Shown: positions 45,954 through 56,003 of the stretch, piece after piece
How the letters are laid out: the number at the start of each line of letters is the position of its first letter
Numbering within the stretch: position 1 is the first letter of the stretch
From: JAQIBY01 sp963676165
Lineage (GTDB): Bacteria; Bacteroidota; Bacteroidia; Bacteroidales; ML635J-15
Assembly: GCA_963676165.1 (NCBI GenBank)
Contig: OY781043.1
Span: 3,224,001-3,288,000, forward strand
Direction: 5' to 3'
Length of the DNA: 64,000 bases
The notes under the pieces: model-generated
The model's input: the letters and a program-made list of their open reading frames with translations, nothing else
The model's database searches: none
Told to the model about the DNA's origin: nothing
Made by a program: the position numbers and the translations under genes

Positions 45954-46610
45954 TTATTTTAATGACTGACTACTATTTGATTTAAAATACAGATCCTCTA
46001 AGATTTTCAAATTATCATCATCTCTATCCAAACCTAACAGCCTAGAATACAAAAAAGGTTTGTACAAAAAAGTCTTACTTATCATATCCCTCCTCCTAAG
46101 TCTATTGATTAATTTAACTACTAATCGATATTTTAAATCAACATCCACATAACCATTTTTTTTTAATGTAACAATTGACATTAGATTATATGGATAAAAC
46201 TCCAAAGACAATTTTAAGAATTCAATCTTTTTTAAAACATCCTTGCTACCCAAAGCTACATAATAATAAAGCATGGACCATTCTGCTTTAGTAGTCGACT
46301 CTTTTTGAATACACTTAAGCAATAGCTTCTCCTCAGGCATAACACCAAAATACCAATCTAATATATGATTCCTAAGCAAGATGCTTTTAATATCATCCGA
46401 TTCCTTCAAAATTTCAAAAGCAGTTTCATAATCTAATATTGGTTCATTCAATAAAACTAACACATATTGAATAATATAGCGAATATCACTGGGGTTTCGC
46501 TGCAGGATATTCTTCAAAAGAATTTCTCCCTCTTCAATATTAAACACCCCTTTTTCACAATAATTACTAATTAAGTTACAATACAATTTTTCATTTTGAA
46601 AATCTACCAT
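45954..46610 (-). CDS. Candidate immunity protein for the RHS toxin
   Basis: A 218-residue, mostly alpha-helical, probably cytoplasmic protein with no signal peptide and no family I recognise. Its position is the main clue: its ATG (46610) follows the stop of the 2101-residue RHS protein by 2 nt, the usual place for an immunity gene protecting against the C-terminal toxin. A TTG nine bases upstream would overlap the RHS stop. The helical repeats (ILLKNILQRNPSDIRYIIQY; KIEFLKLSLEFYPYNL) resemble TPR/HEAT-like solenoids. Function by context only. Confidence 0.6.
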   Translation of the reverse strand: MVDFQNEKLYCNLISNYCEKGVFNIEEGEILLKNILQRNPSDIRYIIQYVLVLLNEPILDYETAFEILKESDDIKSILLRNHILDWYFGVMPEEKLLLKCIQKESTTKAEWSMLYYYVALGSKDVLKKIEFLKLSLEFYPYNLMSIVTLKKNGYVDVDLKYRLVVKLINRLRRRDMISKTFLYKPFLYSRLLGLDRDDDNLKILEDLYFKSNSSQSLK

Positions 46611-46612
46611 AT

Positions 46613-49600
46613 TTACCAATTTACAACATTATTAATATCTCGAGGAGGATTTCCTCCAGATGTTAGGACAAATGCATCTAGGCTTTGAACTCTGCCCATC
46701 TTATCAATAAACAAACGAACCTCAATATTATAACCATTCTGTACATATCTAATTTGGTTTGAACCCTGAACAAGATATCCAGCTCTGTCAACTTGCATTA
46801 CAGCTTTTGCCACCTCGTCAAATCCTTCTACCTTAACAGAAGACAATGCATCTTCAATTCCACCCTGAATATGTTTAGATGAATAAACATGAGGATTCTC
46901 TATTTCCTTAAGATAAAGATTCCTTACATTAAACTCTTTTATTGTACCTCTTGATGGTGGTAGTTCCTTAAATTTAGGAAGGTCAGGTGATTTTAAATTT
47001 ACTTCAGGCTTATTTGTTTCGATGTCTGGATAAGGTATCTTTATATATGTATCTATTTTAGCAGGTTTAATATTCCCGTTCCAAAAAGTTCTATTATTTA
47101 TTTTTGCAAGCGACCCATTCATTACTCCACCCAATGCACCGCCCATCATAACGGAATTTGCATACTGATTCGCTGTCATGAGAGGATCTCCGAAATACAA
47201 ATGATTCCCAATGCTTTGAATAGGTGAAGCAAATGCAGCACCTGCCATTCCTCCCATAGCACCTGCCATAAAGCCTCCTACACCTAAAGCGCCTCCTCCC
47301 GCTGCCAAAAAGGCCATTCCTCCAGTAGCTGCACCAACACCGCCAGCAACAGCCCCAATTGCAAATGCAGCCAAACCATCCGAAAAACTATGCAAATCTC
47401 CTTGTATTGCTTTTGATACTACATTTATTGCTCCGCCAATTACTGCACCTACAATTATATGGATAAACTCACCACTTGGATCCGTAAATCTTAGCGGATT
47501 ATTATAACAGTAAGCATAACGATTATAATTCTGAGGATTATTGGGATCTTGTACAAAATTATCTGGAGATAACATACGTCCCAGTACGGGGTCATACATG
47601 CGACCATTCATATGCACCAAAGCAAAATGTGGTAGCATTTCATGTCCTGTAAAGCCTCTAAACACTTTGGTCAGATTCGCATTATCATCGTATTCCCAAG
47701 TTTGCGGATTACGGTATCTCCCCCAAGGATCAAAATTTGTTTCTTCAATGAGATTCCCATTTTGATCAATAATTTGCAAAATACTGCCAAGATAATCCGA
47801 TACAGTATAGTATAATTCACCAACTCCATCCTCAACAATATAAACAGCAATTAAACCAGAAGGTCCGCTAATATAATTGTATTCGATTATTGACTCCTGA
47901 GGAGTTCCTTCATTCAAAATCTGAACTTCGTATTTACCACAAAATATCCTTTTTTCAACAGGATTTTCATTTTCTGTAAGTACTGTCTCTTTCCTTAGAT
48001 TATCAGGACCGTATTCAAAGGTTAAGTCATATGGGTCTTCAGAAATTTCCGTTGCTTTATGAAAATAATTGTATTGAATATTCTGACTTACATCACTTAT
48101 TGCCGTTGTTGGTTGGGTAATTTTAGTAATTGCATGTTTCTTCGTTTGATCGTAGTAATAATTCCCGACATCTGACTTAAATGAAATATTTCCATTTGAG
48201 CTGTAACTTGTATTATAGGTTACAACATCGCCATAACCATTTTCGACTTCCCATTCTGTCAAGCGGTCAACATCATCGTATTGAAATGCTTCTCTTAACT
48301 GATGTATATTGTCCTGACGTCCTTCCAAATTTCCGGTTACATCATCCCAATAGTAAGTCATATCAAAATAAGACCCTGTTTGTATCCTGGAAATCATCTT
48401 TGTTTCTGAGTCATAAATGTAATGCGTATTCAAAGACGAAGCATCAGCACCTAGGAAAACATCAACAGGTTGTCCATCTATATTATAATCATCGCAATAC
48501 CATATAAAAGTATCATCCCCGGCATTCTTAATCCCAAGTAACTCCCCAGTTTCTTCATCATAAACATACTTTATTGCAAAATCCCCAGGGTAAGTCTCTT
48601 TTTCAAGTTTACCAGTTGAATTGTATTCATACTCAAATTCATAAGTACTCCCTGAAATTGTTTCAACTGTTTTCTCAATTCTTGAATATTCATCGTAATA
48701 ATTCTGGATTTTATTTCCATTCGGAGACTCAATATAATCAATTTCCCCTTTCCCATTTCCGGAGGTCACATATTCTACATTAACTTGTCCCTCCGGTGTG
48801 GTTGTATAGTCAGTCCTACCATGATTATCCAATTCAATTTCTATGACATTTTGGTTTGCATCAGTTTGCTTATTCAATTCTCCAAACCCGTTATATTCAT
48901 AAGTCATCAAACCTGAATTCGGGTCATTCAAGCTTTCCTGCAGACCTCTGTCGTTATACCCAATTGATGTAACTGCATTCATTGCATCTGTGGAAACCGG
49001 GCCATGATTTCCCATTGTTGTTGTAACATTTCCTACGGGAGCTTCGCTTTTTATCACGTCCCCTATTGAATTATATGATACAACATACTCCCGGTTAAGT
49101 GGTGCCAACAGCTTTGTTTTCATGGCATAATTTTGCCCTGAAATATAATATTCATATTCTGTGCTTATGTCATTGTAGTTTGAAGTAGCAATTCGACCAT
49201 AATCATCATAGGTTGATACTTTTGCCTCCGCACTATTATATGATCCAGCTTCATAATTATCTGTTTCTTTAATTAACCTACCATATTTATCATACCGAAC
49301 ATCATTGCATATTACAGTCCCATAATTTTCTGTTTCGACTCTCAGAGGGTTGCCAAAAGAATCAAAATATTTCTTCACATAAGGCTCTCCCGTAATTTCG
49401 GAAAGGGATGAATATCTAACGTTCACATTTTCTTCAAGTGGAGACGAGACCCAATCATAATTTTTTTCTTCAACGACTCCTATTGGATAGATCTTCTTTA
49501 TACACCTATTCCATCCATCATATTTATATGTTGTAGAGTTCCCATGAATATCTGTGGATTTCTTCAATAGTCCGATATCATTGTACTCAAATTCTTCTGT

Positions 49601-52600
49601 GTATCCTAGTGAGTTCTGGCTGGATATCACAAATCTTCCCGTTTCGTCGTAATCAACATATGATAACCTATCAGCTTCACCATTGGCAGAAATTGTTATT
49701 TTTTCTGCATTCCCGAAATTGTTAAAATTTGAATAGACCGTCGTAACTCCATTATCTGTATAAGACAACAAATTCCCATTTTGATTATCGTATGTATAAG
49801 TATTAGTTATAGAATATACAGCATCATTTCCAACTTGTTTTGATGTGTAAACACTCGTTGGTAAATATGGGAATTCAAGTCCACATGAATTATAAACAGT
49901 CTTAATTGTATCCAATCTATCCACATGGTAATTGTTTAATGCGTTGTTCACATATTCCACAACCATCTCTTTTACATTCCCATATTGATCAACATCATCA
50001 TAATGATGTTTAACAATTGTATGCTTTAACCGATCGAAAACTTGCACCAACTGAGGTTTAAGCAAAACCCTATTATTTAGCAAGGGAACAACCTGATAAT
50101 CGCTTTGAGATATTGACACCTCTGTATTGCCAGATGCTTTATTCACTCCACTTATATAAGGTAACAATAATAAATTTTGTTGATCAAATTCCATCCAAGA
50201 ATATTGAAACATTGACTCCGACAGATTTGGAGTTGTTAACTTTGCGGAACGCCTAAAACCAATAATCCCCTTATTGATATGTAAAATAATATCATCATAA
50301 TAAAAATACGTTTGATTATAACCCTCTCCTGTTTCATTTTGAGTACCGTTATACATGCGCATTTTCTCAACAATCATCATTGGGATTTTATAAGCAAATG
50401 TATTGTTCCCAAGATCTGAACTTGACAAAGAGGATTGTGCAGGATATAAACTTGTACTATTCTTTGTTAATGGTTCATATCCAAAGCTAACCCAATTATT
50501 AAAACCATCCAGTATTTTTGTTACATATAAGGATCTAGCCTTTCCGTTATTTGCATCTCCATTATTAAAGTCAGCACCAATTCTGTTAAAATATAAAATT
50601 TTATTATCATTTGCATTCTGAGCAAGAAGCATTAAATCCTGACTACCATCACTATTATAATCTCCAACTTCCAAAGTAAAAGTCCCAGACACATTATACG
50701 CATATCTCTTTTTTACAAAGTCATTGCCATTACTATAATAGATATCTATTGTAGAATTTCCAAAATAATACAACAAATCAGCAAGACCATCACCATTAAA
50801 GTCTCCAACCTTAAAATGTTTATAAGTAGATACACCTTCGGTAGGATAGAAAGGACTAAATTCTACTCCTAAACCGGTAGATTTATAGTACCCAAATTCA
50901 CTTGGACTATACTCCCCATGCACATAGAAATCAACTTTTTTATCTCCATTAAAATCGCCAAAAAGAAACTCATTGTCGGAATTTAAGAGTGTCGAAGAAT
51001 ACAATAAGTTGAAAGAATAGTTGGGCTCTGTACCTGTTAATTCATAGACATCATAGCCGTCATCTTTTATTAACATAACATCCAACTTACCATCACCATT
51101 GAAATCAATTACGGGAATTTCTTCTGCATTAACAAACGCCACTGGATCAATCCCAGTTACTTCATGTACAACACCATCTTCAGGAAAACTCAGCATCACT
51201 TTATAATTAGAAGCGTGCGAAAATTCACCATAAGGTACTATTCCTTGCACATAAATTGGCTTGAACAACACATTTATCACATCGCAAAATCCGTTTCCAT
51301 CAAAATCTCCTTGAATAACAAACTGTTTTTCTGGATCAATATGATTATAATCACCAGAAATTAATAAATCATAAGTGTTAAAGCCCGTTTCTCCTCCTTC
51401 ATAAATTTTCAACTTGCTTAACTCCAACAAATCTACATCAATGTCTGGTAAACTTCCACCCTGCGGATAAGAATGAGAGTACGACTCTTCCAAATCCATC
51501 AATAAAATGTCTTCAACATTGTCCCCATTAAAATTACTAACAAAAAAGTTAGGGGCATTATTTAAAGTCGATTTATTAACGGTTCCTTCAATATAACAAA
51601 GACCTCCAAAACTCCCACCATTTGTTGTAACACTCTCATTCAACACATCATAAAAATCATATCCACTCAATTTTGACAATCCATAAAAATCAGAAGCATT
51701 AACCGAAATAATATCTGTTGAACCGTCGAAATTAAAATCACCCGTAATAATTTTTTTTACTGCAGAATAATTAAAACTAAGAGGTTGTTGAACATCCAAC
51801 TCACCATCATCACCATAATTAACAATTGTCTTATTCAGCCTAACACCACCAATACCTATCTCTTGAATAGAATTTAGTTTAGAATATAAATCAAAATAAT
51901 GTTCAAGGCTATAAGTTCTCACTAGGCTACCATTTGAAAACACTTTAATCATTCTTAAAATTCGATTTGAATTCAAAGGATGGCCTTTAATATATGCTGT
52001 ATTTTTATCTTCTCTTTCTGAATAATAGAACTTTATTGAATTATAAGGCAGAACACCTGCATTCACATTCCCAGTATAGTTAATTTCTTTTATTACTATT
52101 TCTGAATCATCAATGGAATATTTATATTCCATATAATTGCCATTTCTATCATATACCTTATTTATGCTATACACAAATGGAGCTGATGTTCCAGATAATA
52201 TCAACCTAGAATCACTTGTGTTTCCATACTCAATTGTTACCCCGCCCTTGGTAATTAAAACAAACTTGTCTTCATTAACATAATACCGAATTCGAGTAAA
52301 ATCCTCCACTTCTTTTGCAAAAACAATATAACTCCCATTACCTTCAATTTGTATAAGCCTATTCCCATCTAATAAAAAATTATCTTCAGAAGTAAATTGC
52401 ACATCACTAATCTCACCATCATAATAAATTGAACTGCCAGTGCGAATAATTGATGACATACCAGATATTCCCCAGCCTAAACCAGCAACATCGACACCCG
52501 ACTGACTATTATAAAACAATGCAACACTCGGACTCATATCATTTGAACCTTGTGGTGTAAAGACAGGAACTGTATATGTTGCACCACCTAACGAATTTAC

Positions 52601-52918
52601 TGCCGGATTTCCTGATGTATAGCCAACATCAAGACTAAAATCAAGCGTTCTATTATCCGCATCAACAATGGATCCAGGCAGCTGATAATCAGCCTCACAA
52701 ACAAGTGCCTCATCTATCCGCCCAATCATTTGTCCATTGCTTACAGCTGAAAAATGATAATTTGGAAGATATTTCACAAGATCCCGTGCGACATATGTAT
52801 CTGAAATATTGCTATCATCTGTATCCAACGAAATGATTTCTTGATTTTGAGCTATTAGCCCTCCACTTATAGTAAGCAAGAATGCTAAGTAGTTTATAAT
52901 TGAAAGTACTTTTTTCAT
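46613..52918 (-). CDS. Secreted SpvB/FG-GAP/RHS polymorphic toxin
   Basis: A 2101-residue protein with signal peptide (IINYLAFLLTISGGLIAQ), SpvB-like N-part (SPSVALFYNSQSGVDVAGLG, GLGWGISGMSSIIRTG), a beta-propeller region of FG-GAP/VCBS repeats (GDFNGDKKVDF, GDFNGDGLADLLYY, GDYNSDGSQDLML; ~390-790), many YD repeats (~1040-1650) and the RHS core (YLGSILQIIDQNG, NGRMYDPVLGRMLSPD, YNRYAYCYNNPLRFTDPSGE, ending ~1810). A Gly/Ala-rich hydrophobic stretch follows, then a linker and a C-terminal ~90-residue domain with HVYSSKHIQGGI, GSNQIRYVQNGY and EVRLFID, likely the toxin. Its family is uncertain. Confidence 0.9.
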   Translation of the reverse strand: MKKVLSIINYLAFLLTISGGLIAQNQEIISLDTDDSNISDTYVARDLVKYLPNYHFSAVSNGQMIGRIDEALVCEADYQLPGSIVDADNRTLDFSLDVGYTSGNPAVNSLGGATYTVPVFTPQGSNDMSPSVALFYNSQSGVDVAGLGWGISGMSSIIRTGSSIYYDGEISDVQFTSEDNFLLDGNRLIQIEGNGSYIVFAKEVEDFTRIRYYVNEDKFVLITKGGVTIEYGNTSDSRLILSGTSAPFVYSINKVYDRNGNYMEYKYSIDDSEIVIKEINYTGNVNAGVLPYNSIKFYYSEREDKNTAYIKGHPLNSNRILRMIKVFSNGSLVRTYSLEHYFDLYSKLNSIQEIGIGGVRLNKTIVNYGDDGELDVQQPLSFNYSAVKKIITGDFNFDGSTDIISVNASDFYGLSKLSGYDFYDVLNESVTTNGGSFGGLCYIEGTVNKSTLNNAPNFFVSNFNGDNVEDILLMDLEESYSHSYPQGGSLPDIDVDLLELSKLKIYEGGETGFNTYDLLISGDYNHIDPEKQFVIQGDFDGNGFCDVINVLFKPIYVQGIVPYGEFSHASNYKVMLSFPEDGVVHEVTGIDPVAFVNAEEIPVIDFNGDGKLDVMLIKDDGYDVYELTGTEPNYSFNLLYSSTLLNSDNEFLFGDFNGDKKVDFYVHGEYSPSEFGYYKSTGLGVEFSPFYPTEGVSTYKHFKVGDFNGDGLADLLYYFGNSTIDIYYSNGNDFVKKRYAYNVSGTFTLEVGDYNSDGSQDLMLLAQNANDNKILYFNRIGADFNNGDANNGKARSLYVTKILDGFNNWVSFGYEPLTKNSTSLYPAQSSLSSSDLGNNTFAYKIPMMIVEKMRMYNGTQNETGEGYNQTYFYYDDIILHINKGIIGFRRSAKLTTPNLSESMFQYSWMEFDQQNLLLLPYISGVNKASGNTEVSISQSDYQVVPLLNNRVLLKPQLVQVFDRLKHTIVKHHYDDVDQYGNVKEMVVEYVNNALNNYHVDRLDTIKTVYNSCGLEFPYLPTSVYTSKQVGNDAVYSITNTYTYDNQNGNLLSYTDNGVTTVYSNFNNFGNAEKITISANGEADRLSYVDYDETGRFVISSQNSLGYTEEFEYNDIGLLKKSTDIHGNSTTYKYDGWNRCIKKIYPIGVVEEKNYDWVSSPLEENVNVRYSSLSEITGEPYVKKYFDSFGNPLRVETENYGTVICNDVRYDKYGRLIKETDNYEAGSYNSAEAKVSTYDDYGRIATSNYNDISTEYEYYISGQNYAMKTKLLAPLNREYVVSYNSIGDVIKSEAPVGNVTTTMGNHGPVSTDAMNAVTSIGYNDRGLQESLNDPNSGLMTYEYNGFGELNKQTDANQNVIEIELDNHGRTDYTTTPEGQVNVEYVTSGNGKGEIDYIESPNGNKIQNYYDEYSRIEKTVETISGSTYEFEYEYNSTGKLEKETYPGDFAIKYVYDEETGELLGIKNAGDDTFIWYCDDYNIDGQPVDVFLGADASSLNTHYIYDSETKMISRIQTGSYFDMTYYWDDVTGNLEGRQDNIHQLREAFQYDDVDRLTEWEVENGYGDVVTYNTSYSSNGNISFKSDVGNYYYDQTKKHAITKITQPTTAISDVSQNIQYNYFHKATEISEDPYDLTFEYGPDNLRKETVLTENENPVEKRIFCGKYEVQILNEGTPQESIIEYNYISGPSGLIAVYIVEDGVGELYYTVSDYLGSILQIIDQNGNLIEETNFDPWGRYRNPQTWEYDDNANLTKVFRGFTGHEMLPHFALVHMNGRMYDPVLGRMLSPDNFVQDPNNPQNYNRYAYCYNNPLRFTDPSGEFIHIIVGAVIGGAINVVSKAIQGDLHSFSDGLAAFAIGAVAGGVGAATGGMAFLAAGGGALGVGGFMAGAMGGMAGAAFASPIQSIGNHLYFGDPLMTANQYANSVMMGGALGGVMNGSLAKINNRTFWNGNIKPAKIDTYIKIPYPDIETNKPEVNLKSPDLPKFKELPPSRGTIKEFNVRNLYLKEIENPHVYSSKHIQGGIEDALSSVKVEGFDEVAKAVMQVDRAGYLVQGSNQIRYVQNGYNIEVRLFIDKMGRVQSLDAFVLTSGGNPPRDINNVVNW

Positions 52919-52998
52919 GGTGTTTCTCCTAATTTAAACTGTACGCGTCTTCTTTGAAAGGAAATCCCTCCCAAACCATATTTATGCTACTTATACAA

Positions 52999-53418
52999 CT
53001 AATTAATAAGCAATTTATACTCTTCCAAATAGGATTCTCCCTCAGCATCCTTTAGCTCCAAGCGAATAAAGTATACACCCGGTCTAAATTCGCTCACCGA
53101 AACCTGTAAATAAGAATTTCTAACTTGGTCAGTTAATACAACTTGTCCAGATGAATTTACAACCTCCAAAAGTGCAAACTCTTCAAAATAATTCTCAATT
53201 TCAATATTTATATACTCAGATGCTGGATTTGGATACACCTTACAAACTGGTAATGAATCCACAATAAGTCTTTCCTGTTTTTTAATTTTAACTACCTGCA
53301 CCTTTTGTCTTATTATACGATTCCCTGCATTGTCGTATCCATAATGTATTTCATATGTCTGAGAAAAGACAGGCGCTACAAACAGAAAAAAACAAATAAC
53401 TTGTAATAACATCTTCAT
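52999..53418 (-). CDS. Short T9SS-sorted protein with a YD motif
   Basis: A 139-residue protein: signal peptide (LLQVICFFLFVAPVFSQ), then a single YD-repeat-like sequence IHYGYDNAGNRIIRQK, a short linker and a type A T9SS sorting domain (CKVYPNPASEYINIEI, LLEVVNSSGQVVL, PGVYFIRLEL). It lies between the tail-fibre-like and RHS genes in one operon. It may anchor or cap the RHS protein at the surface; this is inference from the shared YD motif and position. Confidence 0.75.
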   Translation of the reverse strand: MKMLLQVICFFLFVAPVFSQTYEIHYGYDNAGNRIIRQKVQVVKIKKQERLIVDSLPVCKVYPNPASEYINIEIENYFEEFALLEVVNSSGQVVLTDQVRNSYLQVSVSEFRPGVYFIRLELKDAEGESYLEEYKLLIN

Positions 53419-53424
53419 AATAAA

Positions 53425-54663
53425 CTATTTTACAGAATTCTCAGATTCGTTTGATTCATTTTTCAGCTCATTCAATTCCTCTTCCAATTGAAGCACATAA
53501 AGCGTAAGCTCTTCAACCTTTTCGAGCAGAACTGCATTCATTTGGGCTACCTCCATTCCATTATCTGACACCTCTTCAGCCGAAGGAACTCCTGGCAAAT
53601 GTCCGTTTTCACCAATAAAAGCCCTCAATTCCTGAAACGACATCAATTCATAATCATCTTCAAACACATAATCTGGTAAAGCTCCCATTTTAACATTTAT
53701 CTCACGTGCATATACATAACCGTCATTATCCACAATAAAATTAGGTTGATCTAGATCATCCGTTATCCAAAGCTGCTTTGCATAAATATGACCACTACCA
53801 TTAACGACAAACTTATTATCTCCAGCCTGATCAATTGTCCGCAAAGTTGTTGCTGACAATCTACCATTACTGATTACTTCAAACATAACATTTTGTTGAT
53901 CATCCAGTATCCAATAATTATTAGCATATACACTCCCATGTTCATTTACCCGAAAATTCACCTCGGACACACCTGGAGATGTATATCTTCTAACTTGTAA
54001 ATCTGTGCCAGATATAAACCCATTACTCAAAATTACTGCCCGGTCATAACCATCCAAAGCTGCCACAAAAGCCTTTATAGACGTTGACGTACTATTAACA
54101 TGTATAGCATAACCCCAATCATTAATCGAAGTCGCATCAAGAAGGAACTTTGCACCATTTGTCAACTCTAGATTGCCATCAAACAACCGAAAAGAATTAA
54201 CACCTAAATCCCAATCAAGGTTCCCCCCATGCAAAGTCACAGGAATATCTCCAAGAGTAAACACTTTATTATTACTTACAGGTGGCTCAATTATCAATTG
54301 CGCACCATCTAAAAACATTCTATCCGCATAAAACTTACAAATTGAATTAGCAGAACCATTAAGCTCATATGCCAAGTCTAAATAGGAACCTCTATTCGTA
54401 TATTTCCATTCATATGTAGTAGATGGCCTCCTAGCGCCATCTATAAACAACAAACTCATTTCTGGTCTTTTATTACTAAAAGGACTAGTACGAGTAACGC
54501 TCACCTCAAATTGAGTACTAGGATTATCCCTACCTATACCAACATTCGATGTTGTACTTGTCCCAAGCGAACCTGGCACATATAAAGTTTGACCATCAAC
54601 ATTTAGCCCAAGCAAGGCTAGAACAAACAATAAAACAGTTGCAATAATAATCTTTTTTGTCAT
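53425..54663 (-). CDS. Tail-fibre-like secreted surface protein
   Basis: A 412-residue exported protein (signal IIIATVLLFVLALLGLNVDGQ) with an N-terminal NVGIGRDNPSTQFEV motif and beta-rich repeats typical of fibrous Bacteroidota proteins related to phage tail fibres. The C-terminus is helical: ENGHLPGVPSAEEV followed by a coiled coil (AVLLEKVEELTLYVLQLEEELNEL), as in proteins with an endosialidase-chaperone-like trimerising end. First gene of the operon, 6 nt before the YD/T9SS gene. Confidence 0.75.
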   Translation of the reverse strand: MTKKIIIATVLLFVLALLGLNVDGQTLYVPGSLGTSTTSNVGIGRDNPSTQFEVSVTRTSPFSNKRPEMSLLFIDGARRPSTTYEWKYTNRGSYLDLAYELNGSANSICKFYADRMFLDGAQLIIEPPVSNNKVFTLGDIPVTLHGGNLDWDLGVNSFRLFDGNLELTNGAKFLLDATSINDWGYAIHVNSTSTSIKAFVAALDGYDRAVILSNGFISGTDLQVRRYTSPGVSEVNFRVNEHGSVYANNYWILDDQQNVMFEVISNGRLSATTLRTIDQAGDNKFVVNGSGHIYAKQLWITDDLDQPNFIVDNDGYVYAREINVKMGALPDYVFEDDYELMSFQELRAFIGENGHLPGVPSAEEVSDNGMEVAQMNAVLLEKVEELTLYVLQLEEELNELKNESNESENSVK

Positions 54664-54694
54664 TTTTCTATGGGTTTTTACTTGTTATATTGAC

Positions 54695-54726
54695 CAAAAT
54701 TACAAACAATAAAAATAACACACAAA
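54695..54726 (-). promoter_or_regulatory. Predicted promoter of the RHS toxin operon
   Basis: Minus strand TTTG (54723-54726), 20 nt, TAATTTTG (54695-54702): exact consensus match. Start near 54688, about 25 nt before the first start codon. Confidence 0.65.
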
Positions 54727-54973
54727 TTTTAATTCGTTTTTTTTCTATTTCCAGCCATTTTTTGAGACACTTTAAACCTCTACTGCCTACTTTTACAAAC
54801 ACCTTCAAGCTATATCAGAATTTTACATTATACATATCTTATAACTTTAACAGGGCAAACTCATACTTATTTTCTTATAAAAATGTCTGATTTATAGTTG
54901 TTTATACTAATAAAAATTTGTATGTTGTATTGATATTCAAATAGTTAAACATCATGAGTACAGACATAACTTA

Positions 54974-56003
54974 ACGTGAGTTCGATCTAAGCAACGTTAG
55001 GAAGTCTTGATTTATCAACGACTTCTTCAATATTTAGCGAAGATTTTTTGTCAAGAAATGAGTATGCAATTAAACCAGAAATGAGATTCGATAGAAAGTT
55101 TTCAAAGCTTCTGTGTCTTGTATGTTCAATTTGACAAATATTCTTAAGTTCATCATTAACTGTCTCAATAATAGCTCTTTTTCTAAGGAGTATTTTGTCT
55201 TGGATTAACATTAGGGAGTTTTTCATATTTTTTCTAATCTTTGTGATTAAGTGAATTCCATCGATAAAAAGATTCTCAAAAAGACTTTTAGAGATATAGC
55301 CTTTATCTGCGATGAGTTTTCCAAATATCTTATTATGAAAATTCTTATTTTTAAGAGGATACCTATCGTCAACATTCCCCTGCGTAAAAAGAAAGTCTAA
55401 GATTTCTCCCTTATCATTAATAACCAGGTGTAATTTAAATCCATAAAACCAACCCATTGAACACTGTCCTTTTGTTGCAATCCCTTTAATGGTTTTGTGT
55501 TGTTTCTCTCTTCGTATATGACAAACTCTTAATGATGTTGTGTCAATAAATGATACTCCAGTACATTGTCCCAGACAACAAAATTCAAGAAACAAAGTCA
55601 TCGGAACAAGAACCTTTTTCTCCAACTCTATAAATCGATTGTATGGAACAGTTATTGGGAACTCTGATTGCATGTGTTTCTGCACATGTTCTATATAGTA
55701 GTGTTTAAAACACCTATAGCCCTTCAAATGAAAAACAATAATGATCGTTATTATTTCACTATCAGACATTTTAAACTTACGATTCCTTTTCTTTTTTAAA
55801 TTGTTGTCAGTTAAAAACATGTCCTTCTTTAATCTGGTCAAATTCTTTACAAAATTCATCAACAAGACAAAATATTTCAGTAATTTTGTTGTTCATAAGG
55901 CAGGGTTTTAAGTTTTTATATATTTAATAGTCAATTATTTAAATGTAATTAAAACCTTGCTTTTTTGCAAATTTTTAAGCCTTTTCTTACGTCGAACTCA
56001 CGT
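54974..56003 (-). mobile_element. IS982-family element nested in ISAs1
   Basis: A 1030-bp element with terminal inverted repeats ACGTGAGTTCGA (left at 54974; reversed at the right end 56003) and a perfect 7-bp target duplication TAACTTA (54967-54973 and 56004-56010). It sits near the 5' end of the ISAs1 transposase gene. Confidence 0.88.
54987..55896 (-). pseudogene. IS982 transposase with N-terminal frameshift
   Basis: The 3' frame (about 280 residues) is a normal IS982 DDE transposase: Asp in SFIDTTSLRVCH, Asp in IADKGYISKSLF and Glu in RAIIETVNDELKN. The native N-terminus, MNNKITEIFCLVDEF from the ATG at 55896, lies in another frame. The two join as KEGHVLTDNN if one T is removed from the run of five (plus-strand As at 55813-55817). 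So the copy carries a +1 frameshift, or uses slippage there. Confidence 0.88.
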
